14,123 bases of DNA from Elusimicrobia bacterium RIFOXYB2_FULL_48_7. GTDB taxonomy: Bacteria > Elusimicrobiota > Endomicrobiia > CG1-02-37-114 > XYA2-FULL-39-19. The stretch covers positions 1-14,123 of the forward strand of contig MGVM01000029.1 of NCBI GenBank assembly GCA_001800495.1, read 5' to 3'. Position numbers and translations under genes: made by a program. Positions 6,373 through 13,992 of the stretch are shown piece by piece (the stretch's first letter is position 1; every line of letters begins with the position of its first letter). The notes beneath the pieces were generated by a model, which saw only the letters and a program-made list of their open reading frames with translations, did no database searches and was not told where the DNA came from.

Positions 6373-7137
6373 TTAGAACTCCTTCTGGGAAAACAGGAAA
6401 TTGGATAAAATAAGGCAGATACCTGTATAAGAGAATGTGTAAATTATCATCCAGCCAAACCAGGCGGCGGATGGCACCTGGGCAGCCGCCCAGAAATCGC
6501 GGTAATTAAAATAACTGAAATTTGGAGCGATATTGTATATGGCCCAGACAACCGATTTAACAATAATATTCGCTGACTTTTCCCCTAAATAATTCAGTTC
6601 TTCAGAGAAATGCCCCAGTATCCAGACAAGCGCGCTGAAACTCATGGCCGTAGCGGCAGATGTTGTAAATAAGGATATTAGCAGAGTTATAGCGCTCATT
6701 ACAATGATTTTCCCAAATGAACAAAGCATGGCAATAGCATAATAATTCTGCCAATGCCACCCTGCCATAAATAGAAGTGCCAAATGGAGAATTACCATTG
6801 ATAACATGCCAAATAAAACGGAAATAACGGTCCCGGAGAACCTGCCTAATATGTATTGCCACCGTTTTAACGGGTGGGCCAGCATTAAATATATGGTGCG
6901 CGACTCCAATTCTTCAAGTATCAGATTTACAGTTGTAAATATTATTGTTATTAAGGCCAGGAATTCAATGCTTGACAATCCGAGGTTTAAAAGCATTCTT
7001 ACTCTTCCTGTGCTTAATGAAGAGATTACCAGCGCGCCCGTAATCAAAACCAGGCCGAAAAGAAAAACCACCAGGTAAATCTTATGCCTTAAATGCTGCT
7101 TTATCGTGTAGGCGAGAATTGCCGTGATATTATCCAT
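6373..7137 (-). CDS. ABC-2 type transporter permease
   Basis: The 254-residue protein has about six membrane helices. It carries the cytoplasmic block EELESRTIYLMLAHPLKRWQY (residues 74-94), which resembles the ABC-2 permease signature (E-x-E-x-x-T-I-x-x-L-x-x-P-x-x-R) followed by the LGRF start of the next helix. The start at ATG 7135-7137 is supported by GGAGG at 7144-7148 with six-base spacing. A longer version from a TTG at 7165-7167 would lie within the ATPase gene and is rejected. It overlaps the ATPase gene by eight bases and is followed at once by the TPR gene. With the ATPase it forms a transporter moving an unknown substrate; the NosFY-like single-ATPase, single-permease layout is typical of exporters. 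The upstream His-rich protein hints at a metal or cofactor, which is inference. Confidence 0.88.
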   Translation of the reverse strand: MDNITAILAYTIKQHLRHKIYLVVFLFGLVLITGALVISSLSTGRVRMLLNLGLSSIEFLALITIIFTTVNLILEELESRTIYLMLAHPLKRWQYILGRFSGTVISVLFGMLSMVILHLALLFMAGWHWQNYYAIAMLCSFGKIIVMSAITLLISLFTTSAATAMSFSALVWILGHFSEELNYLGEKSANIIVKSVVWAIYNIAPNFSYFNYRDFWAAAQVPSAAWFGWMIIYTFSYTGICLILSNFLFSQKEF

Positions 7138-7924
7138 TGACAGCCTCCTCATGGCCTTCCGGAACAAAACGAATGGGGCCGATTTTTTCGGAACGTTTTA
7201 CCGTAGAAACGAATATTTCCTCTATTTTCCCTTCGTGATTCTGCCATTCTGATTTATCAATCAGGCGTTCAAGCCTTCCGTTAACAAGAATGCCTATCCT
7301 GTCGCAAACCCTTTCAACTTCAGAAATATTATGGGATGAAAAGAAAACGGTACGGCCCCGGGTTTTAAGCCAGTTGATAAGCTGCCTTATTTCCTTTAAA
7401 GCAAGCGGGTCCAGCCCGGTAATTGGTTCGTCAAAAATAAGAATTTCCGGGTTGTGGACTAACGCCTGGGCTATGCTTATCCGCTGCAACATGCCTTTTG
7501 AATAATCTGATACTCTTTTATGCATTACCTGAGCCATTCCAACCTTTTCCAGAATATTATTTACCATTTCATTGCGCATATTGCGGGGAATGCCGGAAAT
7601 TGTTGAGAATAATTCAAGTGTCTCCTTTCCCGACAGGTACTTGTTCAAATACGCCGCTTCAGGCAGGTACCCGACCTTACCCAGCACTTCTGTATCCGGC
7701 ATAGGTTTTCCAAGAACTTCTATTTCGCCTTCTGTCGGATATAGAAGGCCTAAAATCAGCTTAATGGTCGTAGTTTTTCCCGAACCATTAAGCCCTATAA
7801 GCCCGAATGTTTCTCCCTTGTTAATTTCAAGGTTCAAACCTGAGACTCCTGTGGTTTCGGTTACGCGCCCAAGATGCTGGCGCCTGTATTTTTTTGTGGC
7901 ATTTTTAATACTTATAATACTCAT
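7130..7924 (-). CDS. ABC transporter ATP-binding protein
   Basis: This 264-residue nucleotide-binding subunit has Walker A GLNGSGKTT (44-52), a Q-loop replaced by the YLPEAAYL region (87-94), a signature YSKGMLQR (141-148, variant of LSGGQ), Walker B ILIFDEP (161-167) with D-loop GLDP, and switch histidine H198 in SSHN. These features are typical of ABC-2 partners that lack a conventional Q. Its ATG shares a base with the stop of the upstream His-rich gene (TAATG), and a G-rich run just before serves as ribosome site. The gene overlaps its permease downstream. ATP hydrolysis would drive substrate movement by the permease at 6373-7137. Confidence 0.93.
   Translation of the reverse strand: MSIISIKNATKKYRRQHLGRVTETTGVSGLNLEINKGETFGLIGLNGSGKTTTIKLILGLLYPTEGEIEVLGKPMPDTEVLGKVGYLPEAAYLNKYLSGKETLELFSTISGIPRNMRNEMVNNILEKVGMAQVMHKRVSDYSKGMLQRISIAQALVHNPEILIFDEPITGLDPLALKEIRQLINWLKTRGRTVFFSSHNISEVERVCDRIGILVNGRLERLIDKSEWQNHEGKIEEIFVSTVKRSEKIGPIRFVPEGHEEAVNG
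7144..7148 (-). promoter_or_regulatory. Ribosome binding site that decides the permease start
   Basis: GGAGG on the minus strand stands six bases before ATG 7135-7137, inside the last codons of the ATPase gene. It argues against the longer TTG-started reading frame. Confidence 0.7.
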
Positions 7925-9090
7925 TATGCACCCCCCCGGATTATTTTTAACATAAAATATATGGATGCCATCAAGACTAAGAGCGAAATGAATCTAAGGT
8001 GCTGTTTAAACAGCTTATCAGCCATTGACTTGCTTTTCCTGACGATATATCTTTTATCCGCAGCAAATAACATATAAACAGCAATAAATATCAATGCAAT
8101 TGCAAAAATCCAACCGGTGAAAAAAGCTGTGCCCGCGCTTGCAACGGCCCCGGCCGCAGCATCAGAGAAACGTATTTCCCTGGCTGCCGAAAAACCCCAC
8201 GCAGGCATGGCAATAAATAATACAGGTAATTTCAATGCATCAGCTGACTGGAAATATATCATCCCGCTTAAAACAATCAGGCCGGATAATTTCCACAATA
8301 ATAATACATTGCCCGGCTGAAATGAGTGAAAAGCCAAGCCAAATAAAAAACCGGCAAACAACAAGTAGAGTAAAACCGATACCTGCATCACGAAAATACG
8401 TCCAAGGCAAAGTAAAATAAGCACAAGAACAACAATCATAACCGCAAAATACTCTTTTGTGACATATGAAAAACCCAGCCCTAAAAACTCAACACTTCTT
8501 TGTTCCGGCGTTATTAAAACATTTTCAAAAGATAGTGTACGGCCGGGATTTTCAAGAGTTAAAACATATTTTTGTTTGTTTTCGCCTGTAATATTCAGAT
8601 TCGCAGCAAATACTTTGTGTTTACCGCGATGTTTGTGCCCGGTATCATGGTGCTGGCTTTTTATATGGCTGTGATATTCATTAAAAAACTTGGACACTAT
8701 AGTCAAATCCCGGCCCGCCACAGTTATAGGATAATCAATTGTGAAAACTAACTCCGCATTATCAGCCCCGGCAAACGGCGCTTCGACATAGCGTGAATCT
8801 ATCAAGCTGCCTTTTAGTATTTCATCATCAAGGAATATGCTGAAGTGGTAATCTATATAATCCTTTGCTTTTTGTTTTATATCTTCCGGCCAATTGCCGG
8901 GTTGAGCACACTTACTACCTAATACTTTTTCGCGCCAATAAACAACATTTGTTTTGATAGCCGTATGAATTATTTTCGGTTCAACTTTCATATTGATTTT
9001 TACGGGATGGATAGGGTAATCATGGGCTTGTGTTAAACTTGATAAAAATCCGGCTAAAAAGAACCCGAAAACAATTATATTTCTCAGCAT
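7924..9090 (-). CDS. Secreted and membrane-embedded protein with His-rich loop
   Basis: The start is ATG 9088-9090, with AAGGA eight bases upstream; an earlier in-frame start would lie in the Mrp gene. The 388-residue product has a signal peptide (about residues 1-22, ending TQA before HDYP). A periplasmic, mostly beta-strand part (about 23-205) follows. The C-terminal half has six to seven membrane helices (about 213-240, 242-258, 264-282, 288-302, 312-345, 366-385). Within the periplasmic part a loop holds seven histidines in 19 residues (140-158; H140, H142, H147, H148, H152, H154, H158), a probable metal-binding site. The N-terminal soluble domain plus helix bundle is reminiscent of HupE/UreJ-like proteins, but the family's signature motif is not seen, so the function is unassigned. 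It overlaps the ABC ATPase gene, implying joint operation with that transporter. Confidence 0.7.
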   Translation of the reverse strand: MLRNIIVFGFFLAGFLSSLTQAHDYPIHPVKINMKVEPKIIHTAIKTNVVYWREKVLGSKCAQPGNWPEDIKQKAKDYIDYHFSIFLDDEILKGSLIDSRYVEAPFAGADNAELVFTIDYPITVAGRDLTIVSKFFNEYHSHIKSQHHDTGHKHRGKHKVFAANLNITGENKQKYVLTLENPGRTLSFENVLITPEQRSVEFLGLGFSYVTKEYFAVMIVVLVLILLCLGRIFVMQVSVLLYLLFAGFLFGLAFHSFQPGNVLLLWKLSGLIVLSGMIYFQSADALKLPVLFIAMPAWGFSAAREIRFSDAAAGAVASAGTAFFTGWIFAIALIFIAVYMLFAADKRYIVRKSKSMADKLFKQHLRFISLLVLMASIYFMLKIIRGGA

Positions 9091-9094
9091 TTTC

Positions 9095-9924
9095 CTATTC
9101 CTTTTTTCTAATATTATTATCAATTGAATCACATATTTTTTCTATTGCTTTTGCCGGTTCAGAGCCGGGATAAATTTCAATAAAGGATTCTCCGCTGTCT
9201 GCCGCTTCTACCAGCTTCGGATCTAGGGGCAATCTGCCTAAAAAGGGGACATTTAATTCCTTTGCCGCTTTTTCCCCGCCGCCGGATTTGAAGATATCCA
9301 CATTTTTACCGCAATGGGGGCAACTGAAACCGCTCATGTTTTCTAAAATTCCCAATATGGGCACGGAAAGCTGGCGTAAAAACCGACACACTTTCTTGAA
9401 TCCAGCAGGGCTATATCCTGCGGTGTTGTAACAATAATTGCACCGGTTAAATCCTTAATCAGCTGGCATATGGATAAAGGCTCATCCCCGGTTCCCGGGG
9501 GCGAATCAATAACCAGATAATCCAGTTTGCCCCATTCTGCTTCAGCCAGGAACTGCCTTAAAACACCCATTTTCATAGGACCGCGCCAGACCACCGGTGC
9601 ATCTACACTTTCAAGCAATGCTGCCATAGATACAACTTTTAAATTTGGATTAACCTGATAAGGAATAATTCCGTCCTGGCTTGCTGCCAGCCTTTGTCCT
9701 CCAAAACCAAGCATTTTTGCTGTTGAAGGCCCGTGAATATCTGCATCTAGCAACCCTACTTTTGCTCCTTTTTTACTTAAACCTACAGCAATGTTTACAG
9801 CAACAGAGCTTTTACCTACACCGCCTTTGTTACTAAGCACTAAAATCTTTGCGGTTATCTGCGCCATATTTTTGTTTAACAACACCTCTAACCTTTTTGA
9901 TTCATTTTCTTTGTTATCATCCAT
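9095..9924 (-). pseudogene. mrp: Mrp/NBP35-type Fe-S carrier ATPase, split by a one-base frameshift
   Basis: Two overlapping frames together make a complete Mrp/ApbC protein of about 276 residues. The first part (9343-9924) has the deviant Walker A KGGVGKSS (33-40), the DADIHGPS block (60-67) and the signature PPGTGDEP. It then runs out of frame after DSRKCV and stops at 9343. The second part (9095 to about 9391) resumes as RFLRQLSVPILG, with ENMSGF and the CPHCG cluster-binding motif, and ends normally. One extra base near 9385-9388 (GTGTGTCGG on the minus strand) would restore a standard sequence. The family carries and inserts Fe-S clusters using ATP. The break could be real decay, a sequencing or assembly error, or, less likely, recoding. 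AAGGAG stands eleven bases before the ATG, and the gene follows psd by 67 bases. Confidence 0.85.
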
Positions 9925-9944
9925 GATTTTAAAAACTCCTTTAA

Positions 9945-9950
9945 ATTATA
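9945..9950 (-). promoter_or_regulatory. Possible -10 box before mrp
   Basis: TATAAT on the minus strand is a perfect -10 hexamer in the 67-base gap between psd and mrp. No good -35 hexamer lies 16-18 bases upstream. A weak five-base inverted pair (AACCT/AGGTT) lies next to the psd stop, so the gap might hold a weak stop and restart of transcription. Chance is likely in AT-rich DNA. Confidence 0.2.
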
Positions 9951-9991
9951 TAGTGAACTGCTTTAGGGGATAAAACCTCAAATCAGAAAGG

Positions 9992-10597
9992 TTAATTGTT
10001 CATACAGGCTATTATGGAAGTTCCGCCTTTTACTTTTTCATTCAGCTTTACTAATACTTCTATCTTTGCCGGTAGTATAATATCCACCTGCGAGCCGAAT
10101 TTTATTATGCCGATTCTTTGGCCTGCTTCTACTTTGTCTCCCGCTTTTACCCATGACACAATCCTGCGGGCTAAAATACCGGCAATTTGCATCACCTGGA
10201 TTTCACCATAAACCGTATCTATAGTGAATACATTCTGTTCATTCACCGCATGAGCGTTTCTATCCATAGCCGGCAGAAATTTCCCCGGCTTGTATTCTAT
10301 ACTCCTGATACTTCCGGAAAACGGCGCCCGCTGTATATGGACATTGAATATTGAAAGGAATATCCTTATGATTTTTTTATCTTTTTCTTCAATTATTTCC
10401 ATTACCTTGCCGTCAGCAGGGGAAAATACAAAGCGGCCGCTTTTCATAATGTTTCTGTACGGATCCCTGAAAAAATACAAACAGATTGCCGCAAGCAGCG
10501 ATAGAATCAGGCCTAAAGGCATTGCTATAAACCAAAAGCAGATACCAGCAACCCCGAAACCAGCAATAAACGGGAAACCATCTTTTGCTATTTTCAT
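9992..10597 (-). CDS. psd: Phosphatidylserine decarboxylase, short pyruvoyl form
   Basis: This 201-residue proenzyme makes phosphatidylethanolamine at the membrane by self-cleaving to a pyruvoyl enzyme. Visible features are two N-terminal membrane helices (about residues 8-42), YFFRDPYR (41-48), FSPADGKV (58-65), the FNVHIQRAPFSG block (84-95), NAHAVNEQN (114-122) and the cleavage site KFGSQVDIILP. Cleavage would be G168-S169, giving a beta chain and a small alpha chain. FGSQ replaces the longer form's LGST; related short forms generally read FGSR. The ATG at 10595-10597 overlaps the stop of the acetyltransferase (ATGA), so translation is probably coupled; a longer frame starting inside the acetyltransferase gene is rejected. 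The usual partner pssA is not adjacent. Confidence 0.9.
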   Translation of the reverse strand: MKIAKDGFPFIAGFGVAGICFWFIAMPLGLILSLLAAICLYFFRDPYRNIMKSGRFVFSPADGKVMEIIEEKDKKIIRIFLSIFNVHIQRAPFSGSIRSIEYKPGKFLPAMDRNAHAVNEQNVFTIDTVYGEIQVMQIAGILARRIVSWVKAGDKVEAGQRIGIIKFGSQVDIILPAKIEVLVKLNEKVKGGTSIIACMNN

Positions 10598-11061
10598 ATT
10601 GTCTTGTGTTTTATATCCTTCATCAGCGCTGTTTCGCCGCAATCTGGGAACAACGGGCATTTAATGCAGTCTCTCCATACCTTATGGGGCAGTATTTCCC
10701 TCTTTATTTCTGCATACCCGATTTTTTTGAAAAATCCAGGTTTAAAAGAAAGCGCAAAAACCTTTTTTACACCGAGTTTAACCGCACATTTTTCAAGCTT
10801 ATTGACAATTTTTGCGCCGATTCCTTTCCCCTGGTGATTTTTTGAAACAATAAGCGTGCGTACTTCCGCCAGGTCTTCCCAGCTTACATGCAATGCACCG
10901 CAGGCAATAATGCTACCCCTTTCTTCAACAACAATAAACTCCCTTACTTTCTCATACAAATCGCTCAACGGCCGGGGAAGAAGCTCTCCTTTCTGCGCAT
11001 GTTCTGTTACCAATAAATGAATGCTCTTTACATCCTGTATTTTTGCCTGCCTTATTGTCAT
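10594..11061 (-). CDS. GNAT N-acetyltransferase, ArgA-like
   Basis: The 155-residue protein has a GNAT fold: start MTIRQAKIQD, acetyl-CoA loop NHQGKGIGAKI (75-85), and F-K-P-G-F-F-K-K-I-G-Y (107-116). The segments CGALHVSWEDLAEVRTL (54-70) and, near the C-terminus, W-R-D-C-I-K-C-P-L-F-P-D-C-G-E (129-143, with C132, C135, C141) resemble short N-acetylglutamate synthases that catalyse the first step of arginine synthesis. The assignment is by motif, and no other arg gene is nearby. ATG 11059-11061 is preceded by AAGGAAGG at suitable distance. An upstream ATG (11107-11109) has GGAG directly abutting and is less likely. It shares a stop/start overlap with psd, but no common pathway is obvious. 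Confidence 0.82.
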   Translation of the reverse strand: MTIRQAKIQDVKSIHLLVTEHAQKGELLPRPLSDLYEKVREFIVVEERGSIIACGALHVSWEDLAEVRTLIVSKNHQGKGIGAKIVNKLEKCAVKLGVKKVFALSFKPGFFKKIGYAEIKREILPHKVWRDCIKCPLFPDCGETALMKDIKHKTI

Positions 11062-11114
11062 TTCACTGCCTTCCTTATTGCGCAGTACTCCCGCACATAG
11101 TACACGCATCTCCT

Positions 11115-11915
11115 TTATCCCGGTTTACCCCTTCTTCTCATGGTTTCCGCAGAACTTATTGCAGTTACTTCCTTTTTGACCATAGGATCATAGACTGATT
11201 TTACCGTGATACCGTTTGGTGAACATGCTTTAATAAATTCATCCCTGATCGCTAAAATTTCTGCCTGTTTAAGCGGCGCTACAGCACAGGGGCGCAAAGG
11301 AGTATTAATCTGAACCTCATCGGGTTTAATGGTGTTCACAATATCTGCTAAATCCTTCGCTAAATCCCTGTTCTCTTTAATGAACATTATCTGTATAGCC
11401 AGTTTTTCAGAATATTCAGCCCTGAAATCAATGAGCCCGTTTATAATATCTTTAATTGTTATCCCATGTGCCGGGCTGTTTATTTCTTTTAATGAGCTTT
11501 CACTGCAAGCATCCAGTTTTGCCAGAACAAAATCAGCCAGGCAGAGAGTGTCCCGGACAGCCTTAATGTGAATCGTAGACGAATTGGTTATAACCGCTAT
11601 TTCTTCTTTTCTGATAGTTTTTACCGCTAAAATCATTTTGTCAAGATTATTTGCCAGGGTAGGCTCGCCTGTTCCGGCAAAAGTAATATAATCAATATTT
11701 ATTTCCGGCAGTGTATTTATCTCGTCCATAACTTCGGATACAGGCACAAATTCTTCCCTGTCGATAGTCAGCCTTTTTGTTTTGCCTATCTGGCAGTAAA
11801 TACAGTCAAAGGAACAGGTTTTGGATTCACAGACAACCGGGTCTATGCCTAATGATGCGCCTATCCGCCAGGAGTTTATCGGCCCATAAATGTATTTCAG
11901 TTCTTTTGACCGCAT
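11115..11915 (-). CDS. Radical SAM protein, COG0731/TYW1-like
   Basis: The 266-residue enzyme holds the radical SAM cluster motif CxxxCxxC at C34, C38 and C41 (TCSFDCIYCQIG), just after GIDPVV and C29. The later TFAGTGEPTL (78-87) is a glycine-rich S-adenosylmethionine-binding strand, and A-K-L-D-A (131-135) is typical of the same group. This is the short form related to the wyosine-base synthase catalytic domain, without a flavodoxin domain. The bacterial short members have no settled role. GGAGG sits about ten bases before the ATG, and the gene starts 33 bases after hydG ends. It could be a second anaerobic cofactor enzyme that uses clusters from the neighbouring assembly genes, which is inference. 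Confidence 0.82.
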   Translation of the reverse strand: MRSKELKYIYGPINSWRIGASLGIDPVVCESKTCSFDCIYCQIGKTKRLTIDREEFVPVSEVMDEINTLPEINIDYITFAGTGEPTLANNLDKMILAVKTIRKEEIAVITNSSTIHIKAVRDTLCLADFVLAKLDACSESSLKEINSPAHGITIKDIINGLIDFRAEYSEKLAIQIMFIKENRDLAKDLADIVNTIKPDEVQINTPLRPCAVAPLKQAEILAIRDEFIKACSPNGITVKSVYDPMVKKEVTAISSAETMRRRGKPG

Positions 11916-11948
11916 AAAACTATGCCCTCCTTTTTTTACCGCACATTT

Positions 11949-13331
11949 TTACAAATACAGGTCCCTTTTGCCTTCCTTAATCCTGGATAAACACTGCTGA
12001 GTTTTTTCCCTAATGGCGTTATTTTCTATTTTACCCAGGTATAGCTTAATGATTTTCTGGCCTTTTTCATATAATCCGGCATCGGCAAAATCTTCAAGAT
12101 ATTCGGCAAAAGTGAGCAAACCGTTAGGCCGGCATAAATCATGAATTTCTCCCGGCTTAGAAAGCGCCATAAACGCTTCCCCTGTCCTTCCGGACCGGTA
12201 ACAGGCAGTGCAAAAACTCGGTAAATATTTATCTTCAAGTATATTCTCAATAACTTCGGCTAAAGGCCGCCTGTCATGGAGTTGGAATTGAAAATCCCTG
12301 CTGTCTTCTTTGCCGTAGCCGCCAGGGGTGGTAACAGACCCGGCCGAGGCCTGTGATATGCCCAGCTTAAACGCTTTTTTTCTTATTTCAGGCCGCTCGC
12401 GGGTAGATATAATCATGCCTGTATATGGAACTGCCATACGCAATACAGCGATAAGTTTAAGAAAATCATTATCGCTGACCGGGTACTCAGGTTTGTAGGT
12501 AACAGTTTGGGCAGGGCAAAACCGCGGGACAGAAATTGTGTGCGGGCCTACACCGTACTTTTTTTCCATATACTGGGCGTGAGAGACAAGCGCCAGCACC
12601 TCATAGCGCCAGTCGTACAAGCCAAAAAGCACGCCGACACCAAAATCGTCAATACCGGCTTCAAAGGCGCGGCAATGCGCTGTAATTTGCCTTTCATAAT
12701 CTGCCTTGGGCCCGTGATGAACCATTTCATAAGTCTTTTTGTGGTATGTTTCCTGAAAAATCTGGTAGGTCCCTATTTTTGACGACTTCAATTTACGATA
12801 GTCTTCCGCGCCTGTGGCAGATATATTTACATTTATTCTGCGGATGGACCCTTTATCTGTTTTTATTGAATATATTTTTTCTATAATTTTGCAGACATAA
12901 TCAATAGTATTTTGTGCCGGATCCTCTCCGAATTCAACGAGTACGCGCTTATGCCCTGCGTTCAAAAGGAATTCTATCTGTTGTTTTATTTCGTCAAAAT
13001 CCAGTTTTTTGCGGGGCAGCGCTTTATTACTAGCATGGAAATTGCAATAATCGCAGTCATTAACACAGTAATTTGAAACATACAACGGCGCAAAAAATAC
13101 AATACGTTCTCCATAGATTTCGTTCTTTATTTTGCCTGCCGTTTCAAACAGTTCCTTCAATAAATCAGGGCCTGAAAGATTAACCAAACACCCAACATCT
13201 TCTAATTCTAATCCTTTTTTTTCTTTGGCTTTGTCCAAGACAGCCCGTACATGGCGCGCGTCAGGATTAATTGTAGCTTTTAATATTTCATTTATCTTTT
13301 CCTCGTTAATTACATTTGTTTCTGTTGTCAT
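11949..13331 (-). CDS. hydG: [FeFe] hydrogenase H-cluster maturase HydG
   Basis: This 460-residue radical SAM enzyme cleaves tyrosine to give CO and cyanide, building the Fe(CO)(CN)-cysteine unit used for the H-cluster. The SAM cluster motif is CVNDCDYC (C89, C93, C96). The HydG-defining C-terminal auxiliary cluster motif CX2CX22C is at C374, C377 and C400, which separates it from ThiH. H264 in HTISVPRF matches the position of the ligand to the labile fifth iron. VEFGEDP (132-138) and ISTRERPE (308-315) are family blocks. AAGGA lies eight bases before the ATG, and the J-domain gene ends 24 bases upstream. hydE, hydF and the hydrogenase are not in the window and must lie elsewhere if the pathway is complete. 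The sequence is intact. Confidence 0.96.
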   Translation of the reverse strand: MTTETNVINEEKINEILKATINPDARHVRAVLDKAKEKKGLELEDVGCLVNLSGPDLLKELFETAGKIKNEIYGERIVFFAPLYVSNYCVNDCDYCNFHASNKALPRKKLDFDEIKQQIEFLLNAGHKRVLVEFGEDPAQNTIDYVCKIIEKIYSIKTDKGSIRRINVNISATGAEDYRKLKSSKIGTYQIFQETYHKKTYEMVHHGPKADYERQITAHCRAFEAGIDDFGVGVLFGLYDWRYEVLALVSHAQYMEKKYGVGPHTISVPRFCPAQTVTYKPEYPVSDNDFLKLIAVLRMAVPYTGMIISTRERPEIRKKAFKLGISQASAGSVTTPGGYGKEDSRDFQFQLHDRRPLAEVIENILEDKYLPSFCTACYRSGRTGEAFMALSKPGEIHDLCRPNGLLTFAEYLEDFADAGLYEKGQKIIKLYLGKIENNAIREKTQQCLSRIKEGKRDLYL

Positions 13332-13355
13332 TGGTTTTGTCCTTCCGGGCAGTTA

Positions 13356-13613
13356 TTATAATTCCCCGAACAAATCTTCATAGAACCTTCTGAAATCATT
13401 AGTATTTTCTTTGTGTCCGGCCGAATAATAGTTCAACAGGGTTTCTCTTGCCTTGTTTATTGCAACAAACATTTTTCTGCAACGCAGCTTATTCAACTGC
13501 CTGCACCGGTCCGGGTGATACCTTACGGCAAGTTTTCTGTATGCAGTTTCTATGCCTATCAATGATGCGTTTTTGCCTAAACTCAACAGCTTAAAAGCCC
13601 TATTTATTTCCAT
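13356..13613 (-). CDS. J-domain-only protein (DnaJ-like co-chaperone)
   Basis: The 85-residue protein is essentially one J-domain that would stimulate an Hsp70-type ATPase. The diagnostic HPD tripeptide is H33-P34-D35 within VRYHPDRC. Helix II is ETAYRKLAV (22-30), and helix III, MFVAINKARETLLNY (48-62), has the F-x-x-I-x-x-A-x-x-x-L spacing. A short tail ends FYEDLFGEL, recalling the end of DnaJ's Gly/Phe region, but the zinc and substrate domains are absent. It stands between an Fe-S scaffold (13636-13989) and hydG, so a cluster-transfer co-chaperone role like that of HscB with IscU is attractive but inferred. No HscB C-terminal domain is present. No ribosome site is visible upstream, so coupling is likely. 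Confidence 0.82.
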   Translation of the reverse strand: MEINRAFKLLSLGKNASLIGIETAYRKLAVRYHPDRCRQLNKLRCRKMFVAINKARETLLNYYSAGHKENTNDFRRFYEDLFGEL

Positions 13614-13635
13614 AAAACATATAACATGGACTCAT

Positions 13636-13989
13636 TCACATATTCAGTTTCAAAATATAATCCGCCAAAGCCCGGTAAAGAGTGCTTACTGACAAAATAG
13701 TACAATGTAAATGATCATCAGAGAGCCCTTTAAGGCTGTTTTTAACCTGGCCCGCAGAAATATGCATGGCTTCATCAATAGTTTTGTTTTTTACAAGCCG
13801 GGCAGTCATTTGGCCGCAGGCTTTAGTTGCATCGCACCCTTCTGTATAATACTTTATGTCTGTAATACGTTTATCTTTAATGACCAAATAAAACTCCATT
13901 TCATCGCCGCAAGGCCCTTTAAGCGCTGCCGCTGCGTCCGGGTCATTCATTCTGCCTAAAAATTCACCCTGATTAACTATTTTTTTCAT
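13636..13989 (-). CDS. NifU/IscU-type Fe-S cluster scaffold protein
   Basis: This 117-residue cytoplasmic protein matches the scaffold N-terminal domain on which Fe-S clusters are assembled. The three cluster ligands are C27 in GPCGDEMEF (with D29), C52 in TEGCDATKACG and C96 in HLHCTILS; C58 is extra. The hydrophobic helix after H95-C96 (LYRALADYIL) and the I-K-D-K-R-I strand fit the fold. NifU's ferredoxin and C-terminal domains are absent. This divergent subgroup, with a CGDEMEF motif, is often found next to MinD-family ATPases. Here it starts three bases after the stop of such an ATPase, with no Shine-Dalgarno, indicating coupled translation. It likely feeds clusters to HydG or to the ATPase. 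Confidence 0.88.
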   Translation of the reverse strand: MKKIVNQGEFLGRMNDPDAAAALKGPCGDEMEFYLVIKDKRITDIKYYTEGCDATKACGQMTARLVKNKTIDEAMHISAGQVKNSLKGLSDDHLHCTILSVSTLYRALADYILKLNM

Positions 13990-13992
13990 AAG

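Noticed and set aside
7138..7167. Longer N-terminus of the permease starting at a TTG
   Set aside because: The added ten residues lie wholly within the ATPase gene and lack a ribosome site, whereas ATG 7135-7137 has GGAGG six bases upstream.
9343..9395. Programmed ribosomal frameshifting in mrp
   Set aside because: There is no slippery heptamer, no clear downstream stem and no known recoding in this family. A one-base loss or a sequence error is simpler.
12026..12250. Minus-strand frame inside hydG as a separate small gene
   Set aside because: It overlaps the C-terminal part of an intact hydG in another frame and shows no motif or ribosome site. The frames at 12548-12730 and 6602-6862 are similar shadows.
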